A program made the position numbers and the translations under genes. A stretch of DNA of 64,000 nt from the NCBI GenBank assembly GCA_032209605.1, contig JASFXZ010000002.1:57476431-57540430 (forward strand), in the 5' to 3' direction. Position 1 is the first letter of the stretch. Each line of letters opens with the position of its first letter. Below are positions 12,120 through 24,792 of this stretch, piece after piece. The notes beneath the pieces were generated by a model. The model was not told where the DNA came from and did not search any database. It saw nothing but the letters and a program-made list of their open reading frames with translations. This DNA is from Mactromeris polynyma (taxonomy: Eukaryota > Mollusca > Bivalvia > Venerida > Mactridae).

Positions 12120-13260
12120 AAGAGTGTGATGTAAAATTATTAACATGGGTAGTTGAGTCGCTATATTTGACAATAGAGTTTCCAACCTTAACCACAAACG
12201 TTTGTTTGGTTCAAATTTGATTACTTTACATTTTTCAGCATTAAATTCATAACCCCATTGACAGGCGTAATCATACAAAATCTGAAGAAGACATTCTAGA
12301 AATTTAAGGCTCGGACTAATTAATTAATGTCGGGTCATCATCTAGCGTTGGATTGCCACATTTGATTACGCCTATGCTGAGTACATTTTTACTCGCTTCT
12401 AAGCGTTTTAACAGTTCATCGATGAAGAGGAAATAACACCAGGAAGATAACACTTCCCCATGTATGGCAACTTGGATGACAGGAAATGTACCAGACGTCA
12501 CACCATTGACAATGACGCAGCCTCTCATAGTCTGATAAGAGTTGATTAGAAGACGCAAGCATTTACCGCTTAAACCTAGTTCTCGCATCTTCACAAAGAG
12601 TACAGGGTGCCTGACGTTATCGAAGGACCCGACTGTATCCAGGAATGCCGCGTATACTGAGGATTTAAGTGCGAGTCTGTTGGCGACTGCTTCTTGTAGA
12701 CTGAAGGACGTTGTTATGGGTCCGAGAAGCTGTTGATAGGCATTTTGCTGAGGGTTTGGGAATTGTTTATGTTCACTTAAACATCAATCGCTGAGTCTTT
12801 TATGAATGATTTTTTTCAAAAAGTTTGTATATAACCGGAAGTAGCGTAACTTGCCGTCTTTATACATTTGCACAATTATTCCAGTTTTACAACTTTTAAG
12901 GACATATACATGTCGAATCATCATGTTAAGCAGGAACGATAGGTACACTTCAAGCATTTTCCCGCCATTTTCAAATGTTCGGAGACTACCTTGTTAATAC
13001 CGGGAGCCTTTCTGTTCTTCACTGTCGCTAAGCACTTTGTAATATCATCAGATGTCACTACTTTTGTTAGTATAGAATTGTCTGAGAAGTCGTCTGCTTG
13101 CAGAAATACTTGCACATTTTCATTAAGATTGTCCAGAAACTTCATATTAAAGTTCGACTTCCGTTTTGGAACACCTCAGCTATGTTCAGGGGGTTGCGTC
13201 TGATAACATCGTTATGTTTTATTTGACAAATCGCACTATTAATTTTACACCTTTTCATTT
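12120..13260 (-). mobile_element. Second decayed LINE fragment, minus strand
   Basis: From 13260 downward the trace encodes a pre-RT region (SDDITKCLATVKNRKAPGIN), then RT phrases MRELGLSGKCLRLLINSYQT and FIDELLKRLEASK. A region like AEKCKVIKFEPNKR lies near 12200. The YADD box is missing or unreadable. Its wording differs from the LINE at 9780-11400, so it is a separate family or a distant member. Confidence 0.8.
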
Positions 13261-13495
13261 TAATCAAGGACCAAAATAGTATAATGTCAATGTCACAGGG
13301 TCATTAGTGTCGGGCCTCATTGTCCAATACTTCCTATATATATATCATTCCATTTTCATTTGCTTTATTAAATCATGTAACAGTATAACCATGTATCACA
13401 CAAAACCATTGGTACGGGCCTCACATCACACCATTTACATTCATGATGCACGGACTGGGTTCCCGCCGAAACGATCCAATGTGCACGCTTCTTCA

Positions 13496-13632
13496 GTCAC
13501 ACATTAAACGTCGCACTGGAAGATTGTGAAAGTCTACATTTGTGTATGTTCATTGTCTATCTGCAGGCTGAAAAGCCCCTACTCGTCACCAGACTCAAGT
13601 CTATAATTGTCGTATATGACAACCTGCGACAT
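13496..13632 (+). repeat. 137-bp dispersed repeat, copy 1
   Basis: It is nearly identical over 137 bases to 20443-20579, starting GTCACACATTAAACGTCGCA and ending ACAACCTGCGACAT. The two copies differ at only a handful of positions, are in the same orientation and lie 7 kb apart. Class unknown. Confidence 0.85.
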
Positions 13633-15416
13633 TTGGCTGCCATCGGGGGCTTGGGTCATTTGTGGTTGAGGACAGAGGGGAGACAAACCGGGCGTAAGCC
13701 GGTACATACTAGTACATATACATTTGCATGACGTCACTGTTCCTGTTGTGAACACGTGTGGAGAAGTTTGTTTAGGTTTTGGAGCTGTCAAACTGTTTCG
13801 CTTGAGATTGGAACCTTCCACGAATTCCTAATCATTCTGATAGTAGCGGTACAAGTATCGTTTTACCTGTTATTATTCTGGATGGACTTGTCAGTGGAGT
13901 ATTTGATTGTATTCCGATGTTTACTACTTAGAACAACATTTCCACAGTCTATTATTATTGTTGACTGTATCTGGACCCTTTTCGGATAGTGTGTGAAATA
14001 ACTATCTATTTCATTACGTTTATGACAGATCTAATAATAGATCAGTGCTTTTACCATATGCTGATGTGGACGTTCCTGTGAATTGGGAGTTGAGTGACAT
14101 TCAAACCAATTTAGACTCGTAATAGTCCAGTCATTCTACGTCAAAAAAGGCAAAACCTTCAAATAATTGCAACAGAACTGATTTTCACTGTTTATGAAAC
14201 TTAAATCTATGTAGAACAACATATCAAAAGTCTAACAAAATCTAAGTTGCGGAAGTACTTCAAATTCGTCCCTTTTAACACTACATGATTTTTACTAAAA
14301 CTTTTTTGAGTCATATAAAATAAGACAAGATGTACATTTGTGGAATGAAATACACCTGAAAACTTCTCCACAGTAGAATATTTCTACACAGATTTCATTT
14401 ATGGTGTATTTATGAAGAACAATGCCTAATTAGAACGAAAAAAGTGATATTTGTATAATTTAAGTGATAGAAATTACCCCACCCACTAAGATATACAAGC
14501 TTCAATTAATGAAGTCACTAGAAATATTCTTTCAATTAACTCCAAATATTATTAACCTTATTTTAAGTAAAAACTCATAATAAGTTAATCAAAAAATATA
14601 TAAGATCTTTGTGTATTCAAATATGATAAACATCTTATTGGATTGACATTACTACAAAAGTAATCTATCTACATAAATGTACATACATCTAAATTTTACG
14701 AACAAAATAAGGCCTACTGATGAAATCTTGAAATAGCAGCGAAGTATAACCAACCATAACAATCACAGGAATGACATCATCAACAATAAACTACATTATG
14801 CTGCTATTGGTAATGAATTTGTTCCCAGAAGAGTATAGTTCATAGTAATATTACTCCACCCACTCTCATATACATGCAACACCATTTCGAATATGTCAGC
14901 CTACACAGATACATGGGACACGTGAAAACGAAAAGTGAATATTTTTGAAAAAACAACACACCTGATATAAAAATAACAATCAGTAAAAACTGAAATAGCA
15001 ACAACTGTACGCAAAATCAAAGTGCTGAAAGTACCCATTTTGAAGCATTTATCTATGGCCAGCATTTTTTACGGGATCGATGACCCAATTTTTACCAAAA
15101 ACTAAATAAAATAGTTCTGAGTTCCTTTATTATTTTATATCCGCCGACCTCAATATTTGAGTTAACAAAAATAAAATTTGAAGGTTAATAGACATGATCT
15201 CTCAGATGTTCTTACTGAAAATGCTTTGTGTGATTTCAATCGTCCGCATTATTTATAATACGCGTTACCAGTATGAATTACGGACCAGAGAGCCAGCTTC
15301 CAGACGACTTGGGCGAAGAAGTCGTCGTCTGTTCATTCAATTCGCCAATTTTCGAAAGTTGGGCGGAAAAATCTACGTAAAACTTCTAAGGCATGTCATT
15401 AAGTCTTTGTATTAAC
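13633..15416. other. Non-coding with diffuse repeats
   Basis: No gene is supported. A segment at about 14150-14250 (AAATAATTGCAACAGAA, CAAAAGTCTAACAAAATC) recurs inverted at 18440-18530, and weaker echoes lie near 15000-15110. Confidence 0.5.
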
Positions 15417-15536
15417 AAGCGAGATGTCCGAAAGGCATTCATGGTATAAACATACCTAATATCGGGCAGCTTGGGGATAACCCGATAATAGGTATGTTTA
15501 TACATGTACAATGAATGCCTTTCGGATGTCTCGCTT
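15417..15536. repeat. Near-perfect 120-bp hairpin
   Basis: The left arm 15417-15466 (starts AAGCGAGATGTCCGAAAGGC) pairs with the right arm 15481-15536 (ends CGGATGTCTCGCTT) around a loop of about 14 bases. The arms differ by a few substitutions and a short insertion. It may be a foldback MITE or, if transcribed, a small-RNA precursor. The sequence alone does not decide. Confidence 0.8.
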
Positions 15537-17324
15537 GATTACACGAAGGCCCCATGAGTTTAATAAAATGCCCAAGAAATTTACGTTGATTTTTTCATTA
15601 TTGACCGACAAACAGCCACAAAAAACACATGTGTGAGAAGTTAAGCTCCGCATGTCGCTATATTTTGTAAAGCGATATCTGATTGGATAAGCGACTACTG
15701 CTGACCAATGAGCGCTTAGCTTTGTAATGAATTTCGATGAGAGGTGACATAGATGACAAGTTAAGCCTGTCAAAATTGATCAAAAGGACGACCAGTGAAA
15801 GGTGCTATATTGAAATGGATGAGTAATTTGGATTGCACAATTATGGCGATTTCTTCGCGATTTTTCACCGTGAACGCATACACATAATCACATGACTAAA
15901 CCAAAGATTATAGTAAGCACACTATAGTTTTCTTTAGTTTCTAACTAGAAACATGCTAACTAACTTATTATCATGGATTTATATGTGAAACATCAACTGA
16001 CAAGAAGATATGCACATTGTATATCACTGTATGTTTCACAACTATCAAACATTATTAATTAAAAGATCCAGTGTTGTTCGGGAAAATAATGAAGCCTGAT
16101 CAGAATTGATAGGACGACCACAAGTTTTACGTTTCTTCATTATAAAATGCCACTGGAATGTCTTTATTTGCTCCAAGGTTGACACTACATTGATGAATGG
16201 TAAACATCGCAAAGTTGCGAGGGCACCTGTATAAAATCGCAAATATTAGCGACTGGGTTCTTCTACTCGCAAACCAATGTATTCATCGCAAAAATGACTG
16301 ATGTTTTATGAACTGTTGTTTTCCCGGTCTTATGTATGTGGCGTTCCCTGTCGACACTTACGCTCTCTTGTAATATGACCTTATATTTTACGTTCAGATG
16401 GACCAAATGCATCTTTAATGAACATAATGTGGCTGATCTAGGAGTTAAAATTTACGGACCGTCTTTATATTTGTGTGGTAAAACAGTATATATAGATAAA
16501 AAGTGAATGATGAAGTCGAACATAAGGTTTAAATCTTTATCTCTATTTGACATTTACAATTGATTTTAAATTTTGACTTTGGCCTATCTAGAAACAAATC
16601 TTTCTATGTATTGTCAAGAGATAGTCATGAAAGCTATTAAGTGATATGACAAACATCTCAGTCAATCCGGATTCTTGTAAACAATAAATTACATATAAAT
16701 AGTAAATAGGCTACTTGAATGCTTTGATAAATTTACTCTGATAAACAAACTTGTATCCTGTAGATAACTCGCACCAACTTGTACTTACTTATCTACACAG
16801 TATGGCTTTGAAAGTGGTCTTGATTGCAATCTGTATCTGGTGTTGAAATTTAATTAACTCGGAAATCAGCTTAGTATTATAAATGCGTACGTGGTTATAT
16901 CGCACATGATTAATCAGAATAACAGGAAACAGATTCGATCTGACCTGGACGAGTTACAGAAATCCACTCCATATTACTTTTTAAAATCCTTTTATTAGCG
17001 ATTATAGCAGTTATGTTACATGTTTCATATGTAAAATTATTATGAGTGTATTTTGCTTTTGAATTAGGTGCATGCGTTCAAGTTGCAATGTGCTTTTTGA
17101 ATGGCTGTGCACTTTGTATGTGTCTATTCATACTCGAGTTATTTATTCATTGTTATATACATTGCGTCAGCAGTGATGCACAGTAACGACAGTTCGGATA
17201 CTGCGAAGTTTAGCTCAAACATTCTTTCACATATTCATTGATAACATCCCGTAGAGTATTACATCGTGTCAATATCAGTGCCAAAACATTCGACGAAAAT
17301 GTTGTGTTAACTTGTAAATCGCGC
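15537..17324. other. Non-coding, AT-rich
   Basis: No gene is supported. At 16321-16370 a short piece (ATGTGGCGTTCCCTGT) matches the tail of the dispersed repeat seen at 62085-62330. Confidence 0.5.
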
Positions 17325-17510
17325 CCTTGGCCATGCTCTTTATCAGGTCCGCGCGTTAAAGAAAGGATCACGGTGGAAAGTTCAAATCCCGGTAGGGGTC
17401 CGTTCTGATATGGCCGGTTGGTGAGCCGCTAGCTAGTTAAATAATGGTTACCATCCGCCTACCTGCCTGATCAGCCCATGGGTCATGTCTGTCCCTTTCG
17501 ATATTTCCTC
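17325..17510 (+). repeat. tRNA-derived SINE-like element
   Basis: A box B-like AGTTCAAATCCCGG is followed by a GC-richer body (GTGAGCCGCTAGCTAG) unlike its AT-rich surroundings. Box A is weak. I infer a SINE remnant. Confidence 0.45.
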
Positions 17511-19108
17511 ACTGGAAACACTTTTAGCATTCTTACCACAAGACAAACAATGTGTGTTAAATTGAAATGGCATTACACAATCGAACTAGATATTGTGGAG
17601 ACTCACATATTTTAATAGAGTCTTTGCGATTGTCTTCTTTATTTCATTCGGATTGCAATAAATGCGTCTACATTATTTATGTAAATTTGCCCTGGTTTTG
17701 TAGTTATAGTGTCATTTCGATTTCTGCTACAATTACATCAGAACTTCCCTTGGCTCGGAGTTATACGCAGTTTTTGTCATCCTCGAGTGCCGACTGGCAG
17801 ATAAAATATATCTTGCACATACAACACATCATTATTTTATTACATGATACGAGATTGGTATATTTTGTGGCTTAACAATGATTATAAATTAATTGTCTCA
17901 TGGTTTTAGATAAACATACGTCGGAAAACTGTATTTTCCAATTTCTTCCAATTGTTCCAAATTTTTTGGCACATACCCGCTTCTGTAAGAAAATAATTTG
18001 ACAAAGTAGAATTCAAGGTCACAACATTAATTTTGTTCTTAAACGTTAAAATGGCACATATCTGGGATTTATGTATTGAATTTATTCTTAGGTAAGACGA
18101 TATGTGCTTTTTATCTTAAACTTTAACAGTTTAAACGAAAAAATATGGCATGGAAAAAATATTGAAAATCGCTTAAATATGGATTGATAACAATGTAATT
18201 TGCAAAGGAATGACTATCACATACATATTATGTACTTTTGACTTCATATTGGAATTATAATACTTACCTCATTGTCAGCAGTATTTATGATGATTTAAAC
18301 ATTGTTTACAATTTACATTCATCTTGATCAATAGGCGTTTGCGAAAACTATTCTAAGTATTGTGTACATTACGCGCCATTTCGTTCACATGGTATTTTAT
18401 ATATTTCTTTTTCTTTCTTTTTTCACTTTCTGCATCAAAGATTTTGTTAGACTTTTGATATGTTTTTATACAGTATTATTCTAACGAATGTACTTCAAAA
18501 CATTTCTGTTGCAATTATTTGAGGGTTAAATTTATATTGACTAGACTATAACCATTGTGTAATAGGAAACGTGTTCTGAGACATTACAATTTAGAATTAG
18601 TTTCTTTCATTCTTTATTGATTTATTTTGTTTGTTCCATTGTTTATTTAGTTTACTGTATTATTCCTTTTTGATATTGTAGATTACACTGTGTGTTTAAT
18701 GCATTTGGTGTGAAAAAGAAAGAGTCGTCACTTCAGCACAGTCACTGCATGGATGCAAGTTTACTGGATCATAGGTGGAGGTAACTAACATATTTACTAA
18801 CCATAATTCCTTTATCATCATTCACCTTCATAGAAACGATGTACTAAATAAGTCGTACCCTATATCACCCCTGATTATTGAACCCTACTGGCGCAGTGCA
18901 GTCAGAGTATGTAAAGTCTAGATGTGTACTGTATATTAATTAATCTGTGTATTAATTGATTATATACTTCCTATCCTAGAAGGCGGTATGAGAGTCATAC
19001 TATATATTGGTGCTGGTTCTCTCTGGTCTTACGTAGTTGTCACTAGTGGTAGTTATTGTAGATAGCTTATTAAATAGTTGACTTTTACAAGTAGAAATAA
19101 TTTATTAG
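17511..19108. other. Non-coding, AT-rich
   Basis: No gene is supported. It contains the inverted partner (18420-18545) of the repeat at 14150-14250. Confidence 0.5.
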
Positions 19109-19262
19109 TACAGTAAAACTTCGAAACCTCGAACAGTTTTGGGTCGAACACAGTAGATACCTCGAACAGGTTCTTAGGTCCCGGCAAAACCCCTTCTTAT
19201 TTCATATTAACGAACAGTAGATCACTCGAACGGAGATAGGTCGAACACTCGAACAGGTTTTG
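19109..19262. mobile_element. One end of a pogo/Tc1-like element
   Basis: It starts TA then CAGTAAAACTTCGAAACCTC and continues with repeated CTCGAACAG phrases, resembling the ends of the element at 55336-56331. No matching right end was found nearby, so this is a truncated copy. Confidence 0.5.
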
Positions 19263-20442
19263 CGTTTGAAACAGATTCATTAATGGTTGAACCAATTTTC
19301 ACTTCTTGGACTGAGTCACCTATATACTTTTTAACATTTTAATGATTTAATAATAATTGCACAGATATGTTTACCATCTTCATTATGGAAAAAATGAAGA
19401 ATGTTAAGTAATTGCAATGTTGTTAATTGTGTATGTTGTCTGGACAACAAGTTGAATTGCAATAGTTTCTTTTTTGGTACTATGACGTGTATAAAATAGG
19501 GGATGTAATTATATCGAAATATCTAGATAAATCATTGCAAGAACACCGACCCACTTCAGATATTACATGTATATGAAGAACATCTAGAAGAAATGCTATG
19601 CATATATTCACTTCTTAAGTATTCATGCCATTTCTAGTTGAACCGAAAGACTATCAAAAATGAATGTCAGTGAATCGCTAACGTGCATGGCGTCGAAGAA
19701 CGCCTTTATTAATCGTTGGTGATAAGCATTGATTCTTCTAAACATTCCATGCTTTATCGGGTATAAAAACAATTAGAAAAGCAAAAAATCCGTCTTTTTA
19801 TAAAGCGTTTTCCTCAGCCGTAAACGTCATCCGTACTTGTCTCTCCTCAGTCGGCAATGTCATCATTGCAAAATATCCATCTGCCGTAAACGGCATCATT
19901 TTTTCGCATACCAGGGTCCCTTTGGAAGGCTCAAACGTCGGTTTAAGAGCACCGACAGACTTACAACTACAATTGTTCGTAAATGATATATGTTCAGATA
20001 TATGGAGTAAAACTATTCAATTATATCGCAAAATCGTTTTAAATGGAGCATTTTAAGGCATTTTATTACATTTTTTCTATATGTCAAATTTAAACGGACG
20101 ATACTAGCTTTATTCCGCACCGATTTTGCTTTGTATTGTTTTTATAGTAAATTTAGACATTCACCGTCGTTAGGACGATAAAAGATCCTACAGAAACATT
20201 GAAATTACGAATTATTGGTCAGAAAATGAACAGCACTACTCATCTGTCTGGAACGCTTCCCTCTGTCGAAGTCACATCACTCCGCGAGAGTCACATCGGG
20301 TTATACACTGTGGTCTACATTTGTTCGTTGTTTATTTGCAGGTATAGCTGTTACTTTTCACTTTTTTCCTCATGTTGTTTCTTCGTTATTTCATTTATTA
20401 TCTTCTTATCAAATGTTGCATTTATTGCTATCATTTAATTGA
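19263..20442. other. Non-coding
   Basis: No gene is supported. At about 20305-20342 a phrase (GTCTACATTTGTTCG) resembles part of the 137-bp repeat that follows at 20443. Confidence 0.45.
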
Positions 20443-20579
20443 GTCACACATTAAACGTCGCACTGGAAGGTTGTGAAAGTCTACATTTGTGTATGTTCGT
20501 TGTCTATTTGCAGGCTGAAAAGCCCCTACTCGTCACCAGACTAAAGTCTATAACTGTCGTACAAGACAACCTGCGACAT
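20443..20579 (+). repeat. 137-bp dispersed repeat, copy 2
   Basis: Near-identical to 13496-13632. A partial echo directly upstream at about 20305-20342 suggests a small local duplication. Confidence 0.85.
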
Positions 20580-20839
20580 CACATTCCACTGTATCATGCA
20601 AATCATCGAAGTATTTTTTGTTCACCTCCGAAACTGCGACTTTGTGTGTGTTAATAAATTGTCTTTTCGCTTGTTTGTATGAGACAAACGTTTCATTTTC
20701 TCTACCGCTCGGTCTACCAGAAAGTATCCATCGCAGCCGTTCCTGCCTTTAAAACTTATATGCATGTTTAACTGTCTGGTTCCAGTATGCTTAAGTGTGC
20801 TTGTTGAATACACTACCAGGTAATGAATTGTTTGAGCAC

Positions 20840-21250
20840 TTGTTAATACTCTATACAATAATGGCATATACAAAGTCAATGCTTTCAGTAGACGCTTCGA
20901 TATCAACAAGCATGACCTTACTCAATTCTAGCTCTAACATTCTAACATAATAATTTATATAAACATCAGTACACTTATTCCATGCAACATGAACAGGATT
21001 ACTCAGATAATGCAACGATAAAGGAATATTGCATACGGATACAATTGGTAAATGGTCAGATACACTGCACAATTCATCATCAATAATAGTGCATTTTTGA
21101 TATAATACCAGTTTGAGTTCTGTTAATAAATACATTATACAACGTTTTTCTCGCTGGGCGGAAGGTATACTGAACACCGGTACTTTTTACAGATATTAAA
21201 TCATTGTAGTTCATGAATTGTTTAATGTTATATAAACGATTGTCTCTGCT
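20840..21250 (-). mobile_element. LINE endonuclease fragment, minus strand
   Basis: On the minus strand the trace includes DDELCSVSDHLPIVSVCNIP near 21060. The SDHLPI core is the C-terminal motif of LINE AP endonucleases. NPVHVAWNKCTDVYINYY follows, and upstream phrases such as QYTFRPARK fit the same domain. RT is absent, so it is a short dead fragment. Confidence 0.65.
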
Positions 21251-21271
21251 GGTCAAATTTAAATTAAAACT

Positions 21272-21573
21272 AGTATTGTAATTATAAATATCTTGTATTC
21301 TAATTGTAGATATCTTGTATTCTAATTGAAGATATCTAGTACTCTAATTGTAGATATCTTGTATTCGAATTGTAGATATCTAGTATTCGAATTGTAGATA
21401 TCTAATATTATAATTGCAGATCAGTATTAAGTATTAGAATTGTAAATATCTACATATCCAGTATCCGAATTGTAGATATCTAATCTTTAGATTTGCTGAT
21501 ATATAGTATTCGAATTGTAGATATCTAGTTTTATATTTGCAGATATCTAGTATTCGAATTGCAGATATGTAGA
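21272..21573. repeat. Degenerate minisatellite, about 22-23 bp unit
   Basis: About a dozen units of the form GAATTGTAGATATCTAGTATTC repeat with substitutions and some indels. Each unit contains or once contained GATATC. Confidence 0.85.
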
Positions 21574-21806
21574 AATTCTCAATTATGAACGGATGAATAG
21601 GTTGTATACAACACCCCTATAACCGATATTTAGGTAAACACGAGAATGATAGAAATAGCGAATTTGAGTTATAATCAACGTTGGACCTCTAAAGTTGAGC
21701 TTTATTAACCTAGATTTGGCTTTGGTTATACATGGGTTATACATTGTTGCAAATAAAAAGTTATTCTTACATTATTCTTTCGACCTATCATTACTGACTT
21801 TCTTAC

Positions 21807-21960
21807 CTCGTTCCGTGATGTATTCCATCCATTCAACCCCTTCCCCCCATGTTGTCCCCCTACATTATCCATGGTTGTTTATTGATTGTAGACCAGACCA
21901 TTTCTTGCTCACCTATTCCCATACATGTACCCTTGCACTTCCTCAACCCCTTCGTAACCT
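21807..21960 (+). repeat. Dispersed repeat family R1, copy 1
   Basis: It shares TTCCGTGATGTATTCCATCC, ACATGTACCCTTGCACTTCC and other phrases with copies at 53905-54150 and 62085-62330. It is a moderately diverged interspersed repeat of unknown class, C/T-rich on this strand. Confidence 0.65.
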
Positions 21961-22267
21961 TGTAACACATTTATCTTCTTCTTTTTTTAGTTTTTATCTT
22001 GTCATTGTTGATATTAAATTTAGATATATAGTTTACCTAAGATCATCATTACATAATGTATTGATCAGCATGACAATGGCATAGATCGTTATAAATTTGA
22101 AACTACAGAATGAGAACGTAATTTTAGATAAAGACTATTCAACAGTGACGTGTTCATTACGTTGGCGTACTCTGGGTATAAGCACGTGTCTTCTTGTTCC
22201 GCAGCAGACGCCTACTTGATGTGAAAGTTACAGATTTCCCCTTAAAATATTGAAATTTCCGAAAATC

Positions 22268-22332
22268 GCACTGAATATGTATGAATTTAACCCAAAGTGA
22301 ACACTGAATATGTAAGAATTTACTCAAAGTAA
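22268..22332. repeat. Two tandem copies of about 33 bp
   Basis: The phrase CACTGAATATGTATGAATTT and its continuation AACCCAAAGTGA occur twice back to back with small changes. Confidence 0.6.
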
Positions 22333-22469
22333 AACTAGTATATTTGCATGTACACATAAGATAGCAAGTAGACTTGTTTTGTTGCCTTCCTTAGTAATAA
22401 GCTTATTGTATTAGGATTCGATATTTTTACATAAATATTTTAATTATATATGATCCACACGAGATTGTC

Positions 22470-22560
22470 ACGAGTTTACTGCCTTTATCCCTATACCATA
22501 GTGCATGTATATATTATATATAGAGATTGTCACGAGTTCTCTCCCTTCATCCCTTCACTG
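22470..22560 (+). repeat. Fragment of the palindromic element seen at 1538-1658
   Basis: GAGATTGTCACGAGTT occurs twice, the second time followed by CTCTCCCTTCATCCC, matching an arm of the 121-bp palindrome near the window start. Confidence 0.5.
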
Positions 22561-23339
22561 GTCTATAGAAAACTGGATCATTTGAAAAGCTGTTACATGT
22601 TATCCATGTTATCTGTAGACAAATATTGAGTGAAATTATTATCCTATGAAATGAACAGTACTATGATTTCATATATTATATTACAAGAATACAATATTTC
22701 GCCTCAAGTTCTATTCGCGATTCTACTGATATCCTTCGAATACTTCATATGATGATTGTCTGAATAGAAATTGTACCGCTTCACAGATATATATAGGAAT
22801 CCAGCGTGTTGTCTGTTTCCTAGGTCAGTTTAGATATCTTGTAAAACATGTTTTTTCTGCTTTTATTTTGCTGTTGAAGCTATAATAATTATGTTCTTTT
22901 GTCTTTTTAAAACTTTTTATTGAGTTGGTAATAAGCATCACGGACCTATATAACATATATATGTACCCTACCAGTACATTAACATAGCTCAAAGGTCAAG
23001 ATCACACTCAGAAGTCACAAATGGGTGTAATAGATATGCACTCACTGTATAGCATTATATATCAGTATTCTCTTGACAATTGGCGGACTTGGTCATCTGG
23101 TTAGTAAAAGTGCTCTCATGAAATAGGATTATTATACTACATATCATTACTTCTATGCACCATTTGTTGATAATATCCAGTACATTATTTATGTTTAGAT
23201 AATCTCAATATTCTCAAGAATAAGGTGCATCATGTAACAGACATGCTTTTTTAGATCTTTATATTTTGCAATTTAATAGTATATTTTGATGTTTTTTTCT
23301 TCTCTTAACTTAATATGGTTTGTTGAATGCAGCATATAA
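22561..23339. other. Non-coding, AT-rich
   Basis: No gene or clear repeat is visible in this stretch. Confidence 0.5.
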
Positions 23340-23800
23340 GAGTTTTTGTCTTTGACGTCTGTCTGTCCGTCCGTCCACGTTTAGCTTGTTCGCGCTTGTT
23401 CTTAAGCATCAAGTGTTGTTGAGGAATCTCATTGTTTTCTTCCTCTCAGAATTTTTTCCACTGAGTTTCCCTTTGATGTTTTATACATACATTGTATACA
23501 GTGCATGGTGGAGTTTGTCCATGCTACTTATGACTGGTTGGATTTCAACCAAACTTCACAGGATTGATAAGCACCAAGTGTAGTTGTGCATCCTTGACAT
23601 TTGATTCACTGAGTTATGGCCCTTTGATGTTTTATACAGTGCATGGTGAAGTTTGTCTGCGCTTCATCTCCGATACCGCCACTTGAAATACTTCACACGA
23701 TTGATCAGCATCGTTTATATGTGTGCATATTGTCCCCATGTTGTGCTCAGATGGTTTTGACTGTGTTATGGCATTTTGCAACTCTTATACACTGAGTTGT
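23340..23800 (+). repeat. Bivalve-type interspersed repeat with (GTCC)n and internal subrepeats
   Basis: A GTCTGTCTGTCCGTCCGTCC tract is followed by internally repeated blocks. GTTTTATACA..GTGCATGGTG with AGTTTGTC occurs near 23475 and 23625, and a shorter echo lies near 23786. AAACTTCACAGGATTGAT is also typical of this group. The assignment to bivalve repeats is from general familiarity, not a search. Confidence 0.6.
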
Positions 23801-23869
23801 TGAAAGACATATGTTTCCGTGTCTAAAGCAACCTTATAGTTTAACAACCTTTTGTATGACTTTGTGTCA

Positions 23870-23976
23870 GGTCCTGATGTATCTGTTTTGTCAAAATAAA
23901 ATGGCTTTTAGCAACCATGTATTATTCAAATTAGAATTTCAGTCCAGATAAATTAGGAAGATTGAGGTCGGACTGC
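23870..23976. mobile_element. Right end of a pogo-like MITE
   Basis: It contains CATGTATTATTC and ends GATTGAGGTCGGACTGCAT, matching the right-hand part of the related copies at 31315-31460 and 39977-40143. Confidence 0.55.
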
Positions 23977-24602
23977 ATATTGTTTGTTTCGTGAATATAT
24001 TTTTGACTGCATAATATGTTTGGTCTTAAATTCATATTTGTTGTAGACATTCTTTTGTATTTAATTTACAACTTGTTTCCTTACAAAGCTGTACATAGCT
24101 TGTTTCATTGTTGGTGAAATTGAATTCTCTGAGAACAATTTCTCACTTAATAACATAGTTCATGACAAAAATAAACAAGAAAATGACTTTTTAGGTTACA
24201 CAAGGTTTATTTACCTAACATCTGTAACTTATAATAGGTCAATTCATAACTACAGAAGATTTCTATTAATTTCTACAATATCGTTACAACTTGCCAATTA
24301 TTAATTATGATAATGTAAATCAACTGTTATTAGCTATCTGAAATTAGTGACTGATCAAAATAATAACAAATCCTAGTATTCATCACATAGTCCACATGAG
24401 TCAAACTCCCCTAAGGTGGTGTCTTATGAACCCATTTTCAAAAGATGCAATGGTATCACAATAAACATTGTTACGCCAAATATTAAGCAAACAGTTCACG
24501 GCCAGTACTGTCAGTATATCATATTTAAGAACAGTTAAAAAATTATCGCAATTAAACATAAAAACTATTTGTATGAAGTATAACACTTCAAAAACACTGA
24601 AC
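23977..24602. other. Non-coding, AT-rich
   Basis: No gene or clear repeat is visible. Confidence 0.5.
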
Positions 24603-24792
24603 CAGGGGTTCCATTTGACCCTTGAGTTGACCCCTTGAATTTCCCAAAAGCCATATTTTGACCCTCAAGATTCTGGCGGAAGTTCAAGGGTCAATTTTCT
24701 CTAAATTATAGGCAATTTGGCTATAAAATGGTAAAATCTGGTAAGAAATTATCAAAATGACCCTTGAGATTCAGCACCTAGTGGAACCCCTG
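24603..24792. mobile_element. hAT-like MITE, 190 bp
   Basis: The ends are CAGGGGTTCCA and TGGAACCCCTG, a perfect 11-bp inverted repeat of hAT type, and subterminal GACCCTTGA phrases are also inverted. The 8-bp flanks do not match clearly, so the insertion is old or the ends have drifted. Confidence 0.7.

Noticed and set aside
15194..15773. Open frames on both strands around the hairpin at 15417-15536
   Set aside because: Neither shows a recognisable domain, and the minus-strand frame runs into a hairpin arm, so it is likely chance.
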